NCBI GenBank assembly: GCA_019828595.1
Contig: JAHQRK010000005.1
Location: 2,294,001-2,358,000 of the forward strand
Direction: 5' to 3'
Length of the DNA stretch: 64,000 bases
DNA from: Aphanomyces cochlioides
Lineage: Eukaryota > Oomycota > Saprolegniomycetes > Saprolegniales > Verrucalvaceae
Shown: positions 30,588-39,671 of the stretch, piece after piece
Layout of the letters: each line of letters begins with the position of its first letter
How positions within the stretch are numbered: position 1 is the stretch's first letter
The notes under the pieces: generated by a model
Seen by the model: only the letters and a program-made list of their open reading frames with translations
The model's database searches: none
What the model was told of the DNA's origin: nothing
Position numbers and translations under genes: made by a program

Positions 30588-31871
30588 CTATAGCTGGGCC
30601 AGCAGGTGGAGCGCGCTCAGCTTGCATCGCTTGGCAGTCAAGTCGAGTTGGTCAGCCAGCAGAGGACGCTTCTTCATTTGGTTGCGATTTTGAGACTTCA
30701 TGGGCCAAAGGAAATATTCTTGGTGTCGGTGGATGCCCCCTTGATGATTGTGTCGCTCTTGTCTCTTTTCTCTCTTGTCCTCTGCGCCGAGCGATTTAGC
30801 GATCGGAGTGGCATCGTTGGCAGTCATGTTATCCTTGGTGACACCTGCATCTTCGAGTGGATCGAGGCAATTTTCCATGTTGATCTTTGGGACGTGTTTG
30901 CGTATCTTCATCTTTGCCGTCGTAGAAGGGGCTTCCTCCTGTGTTTCTTGCGTCGAGTGGCTATTTGGAATGTTAGAGATGTTCGACATGCTGGCATTGA
31001 TCTCGTTTGTACTCTCGGAGTTGGTTGCAATAAAATCGGGCGTCTTGGTGCCTTCTTCATGATCCACAAGGGACTCTTCCATCTGGCGTTTCTTTCCTTG
31101 GACTTGAAAATCATACGCGCCTTCGTGCGCGCGTTTGACTGAACTTGATCGATTGATATTCATCTCGTCTTGAGGTGCCATGTTTGCCAAGTAGGCCATA
31201 AATTCGCGATTGGGGTTTGGTATGTCGCTGTCTTCGTCTTCGCAGTCAGCTTCGTCAATGCGCTCCATCCGCTGGAAGTTGGAAGCCTTTGTATGTTTTG
31301 TGTCCTGTTGAGTTGCTTCACGCTTATCGTTGTCTTCCTTGCCACTCTTTGTTGTGGTCGAGCGATATGTCTTGATATTTTCCAGTGGAGGATCGGGCGT
31401 CGTCGTCCGGTAGTCCTCTTCGGCGTTCATGGTTGATGACTTGATCTCGTCATTGTCATTTACGCTCTTGGTCTCAGCAAACTCGCTCGTCTTGGTGTCT
31501 TCTTTGCATTCAATCACTGGTGATTCTTCGATACGGAGTCGCTTTCTCACTTGGACTTGTGAGTCGCTGTCATGCAAGCAGTCTTCGCATTGACGCTTCA
31601 CAGGCGTTGAGCGGTAATTGTTGAATTGGTCTTCATTGTCGTCTGGCGTCTTGCTGGCCAGGAAATCCTTGTATTCTTGGTTCTTGCTCGGGGTATCGGC
31701 CTCTTCAATTTCGTATTCTTCTTCAATGCACTCCATTGGCTCGAACATGGGGATTTGCGTCTCTCTCTGTTGATTGACTTCTTCGTTTGCCATCGCAGGC
31801 GCTGGCTTGGGGTTGCAGCTGGTCACGTACCTAAGCACGGACGCGCAGTACGCGAGGATTGTGGCTAGCAT
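30588..31871 (-). CDS. Charged repeat protein sharing its ends with the CSRNP-like gene
   Basis: Single exon, 427 aa, unrecognised family. The N-terminus (MLATILAYCASVLRYVTSC, then APAMANEE) closely follows that of the CSRNP-like protein at 7276-8310, and the C-terminus (KKRPLLADQLDLTAKRCK) resembles its basic tail. The middle differs and has no CSRNP core. Two internal repeats of about 95 residues are visible: one runs from IEEEYEIEEADTPSKNQEYK, with SSTPVKRQ-type and KRLRIEESPV segments; the second from DEADCEDEDSDIPNPNREFM with SSSVKRAHE and KKRQMEESLV. Both contain basic, NLS-like clusters. It may be a chimera made by exchange between paralogues. Short copies of its 3' end lie at 41133-41499. 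Confidence 0.6.
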   Translation of the reverse strand: MLATILAYCASVLRYVTSCNPKPAPAMANEEVNQQRETQIPMFEPMECIEEEYEIEEADTPSKNQEYKDFLASKTPDDNEDQFNNYRSTPVKRQCEDCLHDSDSQVQVRKRLRIEESPVIECKEDTKTSEFAETKSVNDNDEIKSSTMNAEEDYRTTTPDPPLENIKTYRSTTTKSGKEDNDKREATQQDTKHTKASNFQRMERIDEADCEDEDSDIPNPNREFMAYLANMAPQDEMNINRSSSVKRAHEGAYDFQVQGKKRQMEESLVDHEEGTKTPDFIATNSESTNEINASMSNISNIPNSHSTQETQEEAPSTTAKMKIRKHVPKINMENCLDPLEDAGVTKDNMTANDATPIAKSLGAEDKREKRQERHNHQGGIHRHQEYFLWPMKSQNRNQMKKRPLLADQLDLTAKRCKLSALHLLAQL

Positions 31872-32172
31872 CTTGGCTGTGGCAAGGATCTTTCTTGAAT
31901 GAATCGGTGGTTTCGTTCTGCTGGACGATGGAGCGACTTGATTGGGCTTTTAGTCCGGAGAAGTTTGTGCCATTGACGCACATGGCAAGACGCTGAGTAA
32001 GAGCTGGAAGGAGTTTCAAGTTCTTCGAAGGCACAAAGTACAGACTTGGGCGTCGGTAGGGAGAAGCAATCCACATTGTTGTCGTAAGCTGAAAATCACA
32101 CACAAGCTTGAGTCGCACGATGAGGTTGATTCGACTGACACTTGAACCGAGTGAAATTCCTGGAAGGATGGC

Positions 32173-32248
32173 CCATGGATTTCGGTTTCAAAACCATGGA
32201 TTTCGGTTTCTTTCACTATGTTTCCTCGATTGAAACCGAAATCCATGG
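32173..32248. repeat. Direct plus inverted 17-base repeats
   Basis: CCATGGATTTCGGTTTC occurs at 32173-32189 and again at 32194-32210. Its exact reverse complement lies at 32232-32248. The two outer copies can form a perfect 17-base-pair hairpin. Confidence 0.85.
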
Positions 32249-32617
32249 TGCATCCCTCTTTCGCTTGGCTCACTCTGAGGCTTGCTTGAGTTGGGAATGA
32301 AGCAACTTGGACGTGTGTCGTTTCTTGGGGATACGTTTAGGACAAATCAACTTGGTCTTCAATTCAGGCCATTTTGGGCAATCCAAGCCCATCCAAGCGA
32401 TGCGATATAAACCAGCAGACCAACGAGTCAAGAAGCATTCAGTCCATACATAAATCTTTCGACAAGCATTTCGTGGTGGCCTTCCAACTCGTAGCGCTCC
32501 CGAGTCGTTGGTACGCTGATCTGCTTGGAAAGTGCACCATGACATGTTGAAAAAGATCGAGCAATCAGCCATGCCATGGATGGTTATGGATCAAGAAACA
32601 TTCACGGATCTTGAGTT

Positions 32618-32683
32618 CACTTTGTCTTGCGGCGTTGTGCATGCACTTTGACGGCTTGCGACTGCACGAGTGGCGTCTTGAGC
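32618..32683 (-). pseudogene. Fragment of the HDDC2 3' coding end
   Basis: Read on the minus strand, this piece gives LKTPLVQSQAVKVHAQRRKT followed by a stop. It matches the C-terminus of the HDDC2 protein encoded at 40136-41012 ([20 protein letters not shown]). No other HDDC2 exon lies nearby. Both this fragment and the true HDDC2 end lie close to copies of the charged-protein family, so both were probably copied together. Confidence 0.65.
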
Positions 32684-32767
32684 TGGCTCTCCTTTCGTTG
32701 CGGTATCCGGGCTACGGATAAGCTAGACTCAGGCTCTATGAGAGAATGCTCCAAGGAAATCTCTGAG

Positions 32768-32828
32768 CAGTTGAGCACATAGTCCAGGTTGAATGCGCGG
32801 TTCGAATCCTGGGCTATGTGCTCAACTG
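32768..32828. repeat. Long hairpin with a tRNA-like B-box in its loop
   Basis: Arms 32768-32788 and 32808-32828 pair over 21 bases with a single mismatch (CAGTTGAGCACATAG(T/C)CCAGG), around a 19-base loop. The loop and start of the second arm contain GGTTCGAATCC, the sequence of a tRNA B box. The rest does not fold as a tRNA cloverleaf, so it is not called a tRNA gene. Confidence 0.7.
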
Positions 32829-32945
32829 TGCAGTGAGGACTCTTTGCCAGATGCGAATTCTATCGATCCTTTCAAGCTCATCGATACGACAATAGTGCGA
32901 GTAAGGCGGTGAGGAATGCAATGACGATGAAGATATAGGCATGGA

Positions 32946-33605
32946 TTAATGCAGACCAAAGTAATCGTGACGATCGCGACGCTCGTAGTCTTGAATCGCT
33001 TCCTTGCGGGCTTCAGCCAACTACAAGTTAAAAAGGTGAGCGATGCGAGCTGACAGAATGAAGTCTTACATGGCGCTGGACGATCGACTCTGCCGATTCA
33101 ACGTCTGAAGAGGTCACAGAAGGAGCATCAGACGAAGCATAAGGGGACTCTGTTACGATCACCCGGGGGCGATCCGCTTGTGCTCGTGTAATGAAGGTCA
33201 ACGCGGCTGTGATTGCTGCTCGGTAGCCATCCTTGCATGTGGGTTCGTAAGACCGCTCAAAGCCACGGCCCCATTGATCGCAGTAATGAAACACGTTGTC
33301 GTAGATTTGGTCCAGTTGAGTGGGTGACGCGTCGCAGTAGCTGCAGCCTTTCGAGGTAGCTACACAGAGATGGAGAATGCCATGGGAGATGCAAGATTCA
33401 TACCGGCAGTGTAAGCTTCGGTGCATCGGGAATAGAGCGCAGGTCGAGGGACTTTGTAGCGATATGGCTCGCAAGTGTCTTCGAGTGTGTTGGCGACGTA
33501 TTGTCGACATTGACTTGAGCAGTCATCATCATCAGAGCGCCGAAGCGCCCGCGCGACGTAGCATGGAATGACGACAAGAAGAAACCATCCGCGACCAAGC
33601 TGCAT
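32946..33605 (-). CDS. Small secreted Cys-rich protein
   Basis: Three exons (33605-33404, 33359-33070, 33020-32946) join in frame to 188 aa. A signal peptide (MQLGRGWFLLVVIPCYVARA) is followed by paired Cys (DDDDCSSQCRQYV, EDTCEPY, ALYSRCTEAY, SKGCSYCDAS, FHYCDQWG, EPTCKDGY), a helix (AITAALTFITR), a Ser-rich linker and a short charged tail (LAEARKEAIQDYERRDRHDY). An upstream in-frame ATG (33638) would extend the signal region. Family not recognised. In an oomycete it could be an extracellular effector or a luminal protein, but this is a guess. The last exon is only 75 bases. Confidence 0.6.
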
Positions 33606-33843
33606 GATTGAGCTCGCGATTGATATTGCAAAATGCATTGCTTCAGTCTCGTTGGGGTTATATTTAGAAATGGCCGCCAAGATGGAGGCATCGCAGGCCG
33701 TTCCTCAGTCCCGACCAAGGTGTTTTGAAGCCGCCATCATGGGTGCTTTCTCTCGTGTAGCCTTCAACGTCGAAAGAAACGCTTGACGATGAAAATGACG
33801 AATGATTGCAGCTTAGTTACGATGATATCGTGTGTATTAATGT

Positions 33844-34302
33844 CTACTTGTCCTTCTTGGGGAGATACTTGCCGCGATGATTAAAGATGGCGAATTCTGG
33901 ATTGGACATGACCCAGTCGAATGACCTACGATGACATCGCAGTTGAGGAGATTTCCTTCTAGGAGGACGTACTTGTTGTTGAAGAATTGGGTCGATCGAA
34001 TGGGCGCAAAATCCCCCGCGAGTAAGAGCACGCCTGCTAAGTAGAAGACAAACGAGACTGTGAGTTCCAACTTGGCCTAATCCATCAGCATCGTTGAGTT
34101 CAAGTGCACATGCGTTTGGAAAAGCTCACCGCAAGTGGGGGTAGCGACGCATCCGTCACTTCGGCAAGCTTTACGTACTCTTCATCTAGAAGAGAGAGAG
34201 TTGAGAGGTAGCCCTAAGGCGGATATACTTACATTGAAGCGTGTAGTAAGCAGCATGGACAAGAAGGAGTGTGCCCGCGGCGACCAGCAGGTTTCCGAGC
34301 AT
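33844..34302 (-). CDS. EMC5: ER membrane protein complex subunit 5 (EMC5/MMGT)
   Basis: Subunit of the EMC insertase of the endoplasmic reticulum; animal orthologues were first named membrane magnesium transporters. Four short exons (34302-34233, 34185-34130, 34076-33973, 33925-33844) join in frame to 103 aa, as expected. Two transmembrane helices are seen (LLVAAGTLLLVHAAYYTLQ and LTVSFVFYLAGVLLLAGDF). The family's C-terminal signature is present: FFNNKSFDWVMSNPEFAIFN followed by HRG. The first intron falls inside TLQ/YEEY. Confidence 0.88.
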
Positions 34303-35019
34303 TGTAGTGTGTGCGGCGTGAAGAAGTCGAACCTGTCAAAAACTATATTATATCAATGTTCACAGCTAACAAGTGTGGACGCATTCACTTTCAATTTGGC
34401 GCCAGAAAGGACGAGTCCATGCATGGCGACAACACCGTTCGCAAAGGAAGGACTCATCGAAAAGAACGACACAAGGACAAGAGGAAAGAAGGTTTGGAGG
34501 TTTAGAAGAGTCAGCCATGGATCACTCGACCGTCGTTTGCGAAGACAAGTCCAAAGCAAACAACGGACGTGTGATCTACAACAGACTCTGAACCTTCACA
34601 CCGAGGTCTTGCGATGAGGAATAGCATCTTGCGCATGTCAATGATTGAGATTGCCTCTTCGTTTGAGCATCTATGGCAAAGAATACCCAACATGGCAGAT
34701 TTCGATGACAAAAGCAGAACGCACATTTTAGTTGTTGCAGCGTGCATTTTGGTTTGGTCATCGAAACTTTTGGCGCAGTAAGTTCTTAGCTGCCGATGTT
34801 ACACGAAATATCAATCTCGACGGTTGACAACGCCTTTTGCTCCGTGAATTGGACGATGACAAAGGAGAGCTGCACATGCGGTCATCAGCTTGTAGCATGC
34901 AGATTTGGAGCAAGAAATATTCAACGCAACGTATTCTTGGTAGGAATCTGTTCATTGGATTGTTTGAGAAACTATCTTAGAGTGAAGAAGGGATTGATTG
35001 CACATGCCATGCAGAAGAC
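34303..35019. other. Stretch without a supported gene; contains a palindrome
   Basis: Overlapping short frames occur on both strands. A possible plus-strand exon from ATG 34614 encodes a short protein with a hydrophobic helix (HILVVAACILVWSSKLLA) and meets a GTAAGT donor at 34778, but the continuation could not be placed. An imperfect palindrome lies at 34520-34576. Confidence 0.4.
34520..34576. repeat. Imperfect 57-base palindrome
   Basis: Arms 34520-34540 and 34556-34576 match in inverted orientation at 18 of 21 positions (GATCACTCGACCGTCGTTTGC against GATCACACGTCCGTTGTTTGC), with a 15-base spacer. No neighbouring gene explains it. Confidence 0.7.
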
Positions 35020-35453
35020 TTATGATTTCCACTTGAACGAAGATGTAAGTCGGGCGCGTTGTTCCAGCCGACCGGCTTTGGATTTGTCTCGATTGGATTT
35101 TCGCCTGAACTCATTGTCGCCGCCCACAGTGCCTGGATCCACATATTGCGGTCTCGGATATGGAATCTTGTAGTGGATTCCTACTTCGAGGCGTTGTTCG
35201 CCCTCCAGTAGAGCTGCTTCCACCTCTTTAGGCGCGCTCAATGATCGTTTGGCTTCGAATTCACGTCTATCAATTTGGTCATGAAGCCGTGCTTTGAACC
35301 ATACCTTGCTTCTTGCTTGATGTAGATTCGTTCTTTCTCTGGACCTTCCCCTGCAAAAATACAAGTTCATGAAGCCAAGAACATCAATGAGCTCATCGTA
35401 CATGTCCTAGCAACGCGCAAGATCCGCCGATACAGCGCGAGAGGTCTGGACAT
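35020..35453 (-). CDS. LYRM1: LYR-motif protein LYRM1
   Basis: Member of the Complex1_LYR family of small proteins that bind mitochondrial acyl carrier protein or deliver Fe-S clusters. Three exons (35453-35402, 35350-35305, 35266-35020) join in frame to 114 aa. The second intron is only 38 bases. The LYR motif is in MSRPLALYRRILRVARTW. The family body follows (ERIYIKQEARREFEAKRSLS) and ends with RLEVGIHYKIPYPRPQYVDP, which is almost identical to the LYRM1 signature. Divergent from LSM4, with 86 bases between the start codons. Confidence 0.88.
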
Positions 35454-35539
35454 CCTTGTGACCGTATTGGTTAATATTGAGACTTTCTCTGATAGGCCAC
35501 AATGCTGAGGTGGAGAAAATTAATTCTGCCGCCCCGACC

Positions 35540-36307
35540 ATGGTAAGTCCATGTCCAGCTGATGTCTCTCGCAACGAATGACTTTGCGACGAGAGAGAGA
35601 TAGCGCCCATTCGTTTCATGAGATCTTACGTATGATTGCATAGTTGCCACTATCTCTGTTGCAAACGGCCCAAGGAGCCCCTATGGTACGTCGAACTTGT
35701 CCCCTAGGCTCATGACAAATTGCGTTGTAGCTTGTGGAATTGAAGAATGGTGACACATACAATGGGCAGCTCGTCAACTGTGATACGTGGATGAACATCA
35801 ACTTGAAAGAAGTCATTTGTACGTCCAAGGTATCGCTGCATCTCACTGTGAACGAATTGTTATGGTTGTCCAGGATGGCGATCGATTCTGGAAACTACCG
35901 GAGTGCTACATTCGAGGCAACACGATCAAATACATTCGCATTCCCGACGAGGTCCTTTGGTCTGTAATGCACTTGGGCTAACCAATTCTTGGCGGTAGAT
36001 TCTCGACATGGTTGTTGAAGAAGATTTGTCGAAGAAAGGTTGCTTTTGATGCATGCTTTTGGCCATACTTATGCCCTCTGTAGATCGCAATGCCATGCGT
36101 GGACGTGGGCGCGGTGGCCGCGGCGGTATCGGAAGCCGAGGAGACGGTGGTCGCGGCCGTGGAGGGCGAGGCGGTCGTGGCGATGGCGGTGGCCGTGGTG
36201 AAGGCGGTCGAGGTCGTGGTGAAGGCGGTCGAGGTCGTGGTGGACGAGGTGATAGTGGCCGAGGTGGTCGTGGCAGTACTCGTGGTGGCCGTGGCCAGTC
36301 AGCATAG
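35540..36307 (+). CDS. LSM4: U6 snRNA-associated Sm-like protein LSm4
   Basis: Subunit of the Lsm2-8 (U6 snRNP, splicing) and Lsm1-7 (mRNA decay) rings. Six exons: 35540-35542, 35644-35685, 35731-35829, 35874-35951, 35999-36038, 36084-36307, total 161 aa. Exon 1 appears to be just the ATG, followed directly by a GTAAGT donor. The Sm1 motif is in [20 protein letters not shown] followed by WMNINLKEV; Sm2 is in [18 protein letters not shown]. The C-terminal 70 residues are almost pure RGG repeats ([19 protein letters not shown]...), as in plant and animal LSm4, a likely target of arginine methylation. Shares a short promoter with LYRM1. Confidence 0.92.
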
Positions 36308-36347
36308 ACAATCAAGACAATATGAAAAGTGTTTTAGGCAAGATGCG

Positions 36348-36800
36348 TTATTTCGAGTTGTTGCTCGGGCCTTGTGGGTTGTTCTTAATTAAATAGGCCG
36401 CGAGCCATTCAATCGGATTGGGGGGACGTTCCTTGACCAAGGAGGACATGCCTTGAAGCAAGATTGGCACGACTGTTTGGTCCAAATAGGCTCGAATAGG
36501 AAGTGATTGAACGTCCACTTTGGTGTTTGCTTGTTCGTTTGCTGCCTTTTCAGCATTCTTGGCTTCAGTGGCATCTTCACTGTCTTGCGCTTTACCTTCA
36601 GTGGCAGGTGGAACTGCGGCCGAAGCGTCCGAAACCTACAATTCATCCACGTCAGTCAACAGAGGCGCATGACAGGCTGTACGTATGTTTCCCCAATGAC
36701 TTCTTTTTCCTCCGAGGGAGTTGCATCTACAAAGCAATGTCGATTTGCATTCCTGTTCGTGGCTTGCCGGCTACGTACCTTTCACGGCAGCGTCGGCCAT
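36348..36800 (-). CDS. DPY30: DPY-30 homologue, COMPASS/SET1 complex subunit
   Basis: Dimerising subunit of SET1/MLL histone H3K4 methyltransferase complexes. Three exons (36800-36779, 36726-36683, 36635-36348) join in frame to 117 aa. The first two thirds are acidic and low complexity (for example [20 protein letters not shown]). The C-terminus is the Dpy-30 motif: [20 protein letters not shown], then [27 protein letters not shown] motifs lie 50-84 bases upstream of the start. Confidence 0.92.
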
Positions 36801-36848
36801 CCTCTCGCTCTTTCTCCAAAAGGTTTGGTTCCAAAACGTCCCGTCCGA

Positions 36849-36884
36849 AATCCGGATAAATTATGGAACAACATATCCGGATAT
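36849..36884. promoter_or_regulatory. TATCCGG motifs upstream of DPY30
   Basis: ATCCGGATAA at about 36850-36859 and the palindrome ATATCCGGATAT at 36873-36884 lie 50-84 bases from the minus-strand DPY30 start at 36800. Confidence 0.55.
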
Positions 36885-36931
36885 CTATAAAATTGCGCGC
36901 GAAAATCATTTTTCAAGTTACAAAGTAAAAC

Positions 36932-37609
36932 TCATGTTGGCACGCGCGGCACTGGATCGCCCGTGATGGGGTTAATGCCGGCCCTGGAACTGTTGTACTG
37001 CAAGTTGGCGGCTCGAAGAGATGCTCGATGACGAATCTCAGAGTCGGCTTGTCGGAGACGCTCGCCATCCTTGCCGTCGTTGTATTTGAGCGTGATGGGA
37101 TTGAACTCACAGCTCGATTTATTCCGACGCGCCTTTCCACCATCTTGACGCAAATGGTCCCAACGTGCCTTGTCTTCGGCAGCTTTTGCATCCATGGCCT
37201 GCCACCGGTGCTCTTCACGCAATTGATTGCTGCGACGTCGAGTGTCGTACGCCATTTGGTGTCTTGCGATCCTCGATTCTCGAAGTACTTTTTCCTCGCC
37301 TGCAACATCGGTGTGGAACCGATCAGCGTCCGACATGTACCCTTGCGATCCGGCAGCTTGGACTGTCATGGCACTTCCAGAGATCGAGGTATCAATTCGA
37401 ACAAATCCTTCCTTGCGAGCTCGCAATCGATCCTTCTCCCACGTTTCCTTGTCGCGCACAGCCTTTCGCTCATCACGTGTCCGCGCTTGGATGTTCTTGA
37501 ACGTCATGGCAAAATGGACGTCGTTCCTGCCATGTTGCCTCGTTTCGGCGGCTAAATATAGAAAATGACCATCTTGGCCCATTTCCGGATGCCCCAACTC
37601 GACAGCCAT
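36932..37609 (-). CDS. Charged helical protein, unrecognised
   Basis: Open from ATG 37609 to 36932, about 225 aa; the first in-frame codon upstream (37642) is TTG. The body is Arg/Glu/Asp-rich and mostly helical (RDERKAVRDKETWEKDRLRA, RHQMAYDTRRRSNQLREEHR). It ends with two short similar motifs, CEFNPITLKYNDG and AGINPITGDPVP. Such NPITG motifs occur in protist proteins of unknown or flagellar role, but I cannot name the family. A TTTAG before CCGCCGAAAC (about 37555) could be a splice acceptor, so the first 17 residues are uncertain and an upstream exon may exist. Confidence 0.5.
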   Translation of the reverse strand: MAVELGHPEMGQDGHFLYLAAETRQHGRNDVHFAMTFKNIQARTRDERKAVRDKETWEKDRLRARKEGFVRIDTSISGSAMTVQAAGSQGYMSDADRFHTDVAGEEKVLRESRIARHQMAYDTRRRSNQLREEHRWQAMDAKAAEDKARWDHLRQDGGKARRNKSSCEFNPITLKYNDGKDGERLRQADSEIRHRASLRAANLQYNSSRAGINPITGDPVPRVPT

Positions 37610-37658
37610 TGCGCATACAAACTCCAAGTGTAAATTGTTCAACTCTCAAACGATTCCA

Positions 37659-37862
37659 TCAGCGTTTGAAATTTGACTTGGTATTTGTAGACTTGGTCAC
37701 GTCAATGACAAAATACCCACAGCGGCTGCCATTTTGGCTGGGATTGTAACGTGCGTCGCAATGGACGTCATGCGCATCGCGCTTGGGTCTATCGATGGCA
37801 AGCTTGAATGATTCTTTCTGTGGCCGATGCGAGCGCGTCGCCTGAACGCGTCGTACCCACAT
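37659..37862 (-). CDS. Small unrecognised frame divergent from adenylate kinase
   Basis: ATG 37862 to 37659, 67 aa: basic N-terminus ([20 protein letters not shown]) and a segment [20 protein letters not shown]. Its only support is position: the start lies 53 bases from a TATCCGG that also precedes adenylate kinase on the other side. It could instead be the first exon of the gene at 36932-37609. Confidence 0.35.
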   Translation of the reverse strand: MWVRRVQATRSHRPQKESFKLAIDRPKRDAHDVHCDARYNPSQNGSRCGYFVIDVTKSTNTKSNFKR

Positions 37863-37914
37863 GGCGACCAGTGCTTTGGGGTTTAGCCCATCATAGATGG
37901 GGACTTTGTATGGT

Positions 37915-37921
37915 TATCCGG
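37915..37921. promoter_or_regulatory. TATCCGG upstream of adenylate kinase
   Basis: TATCCGG followed by ATGATG, 72 bases upstream of the adenylate kinase start at 37993 and 53 bases from the minus-strand frame starting at 37862. Confidence 0.5.
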
Positions 37922-37992
37922 ATGATGTGGAGGAAAGTTTTGGGATTTGTGCGGTCCATGAACCTCAAACCGGAATTTGCGTCTTGGCCACC

Positions 37993-38767
37993 ATGTCTCT
38001 CGCTGCGATCCCAACGAAAGCGCTTCTTGCGGAATTGGAAAAGCGTATGGAATGCGCTGGCAAGAAGGAGCGCCGTACGATCTTTATCGGTATGTGTTGG
38101 CGCGAAACGATTGGATTTCGATTCATGGATGGTTGTAGGCCCACCTGGTTGCGGCAAGGGCACGCAAAGTCCATTGATCAAGGACGAATACTGCTTGTGC
38201 CACTTGGCGACAGGAGACATGTTGCGCGCCGCTGTCCGTGACGGTACGGAAATGGGCAAGAAGGCGAAGGCCGCGATGGAATCTGGCGCATTGGTCACGG
38301 ATGAAATTGTGATTGGCATTATCGAAGATGCAATCAAGAGCCCCGAATGTCGCCGCGGTTTTATCTTGGACGGATTTCCTCGCACGGTTGTCCAAGCGCA
38401 AAAGTTGGATGAAATGCTCGCGTCGTCCAATACGCAAGTCGACAAGGTCGTGAATTTCAACATCCCCGACCAAGTGTTGGTCGAACGCATCTCGGGCCGT
38501 CGCATCCACGCAAGCAGTGGTCGCAGCTACCACGTCAAATTCAACCCTCCTAAAGTCGAAGGCATTGACGATGTGACGGGCGAACCATTGATCCAACGCA
38601 AGGACGACAACGTGGACACGCTCAGCGCCCGTCTCGATGCGTTCCACAAGCAAACGCAACCTGTGATTGATTTCTACGCCAAGCAAGGCAAGGTCGTCGA
38701 AGTGAATGCCAACATCGCCATGAACGTCGTCACGGACCAAATCCGAGCTAGTTTTGGCAGTGACTAA
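37993..38767 (+). CDS. AK2: Adenylate kinase (AK2 type, long form)
   Basis: Catalyses ATP + AMP = 2 ADP, probably in the cytosol or intermembrane space. Two exons (37993-38089, 38139-38767) joined through the P-loop, 241 aa, the length of the long AK2/Adk1 form. Visible: P-loop [13 protein letters not shown]-binding [20 protein letters not shown], the [14 protein letters not shown] segment, the LID domain ([20 protein letters not shown], then [15 protein letters not shown]) and the final [14 protein letters not shown]. The long LID has no Cys4 zinc site, as in the eukaryotic enzymes. Start ATG 37993 gives a short N-terminal helix ([19 protein letters not shown]) typical of protist forms. Confidence 0.96.
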
Positions 38768-38796
38768 ACCTCTCTTAAACGTCGTCGGTCGTTTTG

Positions 38797-39584
38797 TTAG
38801 AAGTATGTAAAGACGCACGTCTCGCATTTCTCGACGAGCGGTACAACGTTGCCGGCCCAACTGACATGGCCATTGGATTGACGCGCCTTGTCGGAAGTCG
38901 CTGGGCATTGCGGCGGCGACACATCGACGCCATTGACATGCGTGAGAAAGACTTCCTCGTCTGGCATGCCCGCTAATGCACATGGAGAGCCTGGCAACGC
39001 CTGCACAACGATCCATCCATCCTGCTGGCGCACAGGTTTAAGTCCCAAACTGCCATTCCGCTTGGTCACCTACGACATGATGGACATCACAACATGACCG
39101 ACACCGCGCTTACTTCGACCGTGTGCTCGTTGTCAAAGCTGAACCAAATGCGCACGGCTTGGACGAATCCCCGCTGCATCTCGCTCTCGAGGAGGTTGTT
39201 GTACACGCCTTGGTAGAGAACATGCGGGCCGTACCGCGATATCGCGCTTGGACATGCCTAGGAGAAGAAAGACGAATGAGGAGCGTCCTGGAGATCGCCT
39301 TGACACACCATCGCGAGTGGAAGAAGCGTCGTGTGGATGCTGTGCGTCGTGACAGGTTTCCCAATCGCGGCAAACTTGCGCAAAGTTTCTTGTGCTCGAT
39401 GTGTCGTCTGCAGAACGTCTTCGTACTCACTCTGAAGATGGGTGCCGCTCGTGCGTGCCATGACGCTTCCGATGAATCCCCCAGCGGTCGTTGCGACTGG
39501 ACTACTAGCTCGGCGTGCTCGGGAGTTCAACAGCGGAACCCTAATGGAAGCACGTAAGTTCAAGACGACGATGGAACGAACCAT
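38797..39584 (-). CDS. PDZ-domain protein
   Basis: Three exons (39584-39309, 39257-39114, 39069-38797) join in frame to 230 aa. The C-terminal exon is PDZ-like: KRNGSLGLKPVRQQDGWIVV, then SPCALAGMPDEEVFLTHVNG, with the GLKP carboxylate-binding loop. Upstream parts (RYGPHVLYQGVYNNLLESEM, then VRIWFSFDN) are not recognised. The N-terminal Arg/Ser-rich stretch could be a presequence. No promoter motif lies near 39584, and reading frames continue upstream, so this may be the 3' part of a longer gene that starts at 40055. I could not join the two cleanly because the splice near 39570 is out of phase. Confidence 0.55.
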
Positions 39585-39671
39585 GTGCCGACGTGAAGGT
39601 AAGGCTCGTATTTGTTTCCATGGATAGGCTTTGACGGAGATGCAGTCGTTCGGGTAATGACAACGCGAGGG

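Larger units (their letters stand above)
31872..32945. other. Stretch of repeats, small frames and a gene fragment
   Basis: Holds the repeat at 32173-32248, a minus-strand frame 32270-32572 (100 aa, MADCSIFFNMSWCTFQADQR at its start, Lys-rich end, no recognised domain), a fragment of the HDDC2 3' end at 32618-32683, a TATCCGG at 32704-32710 and the hairpin at 32768-32828. No complete gene could be supported. Confidence 0.5.

Noticed and set aside
32768..32828. tRNA gene suggested by GGTTCGAATCC
   Set aside because: No cloverleaf: the two arms form one long hairpin and there is no acceptor, D or anticodon arm.
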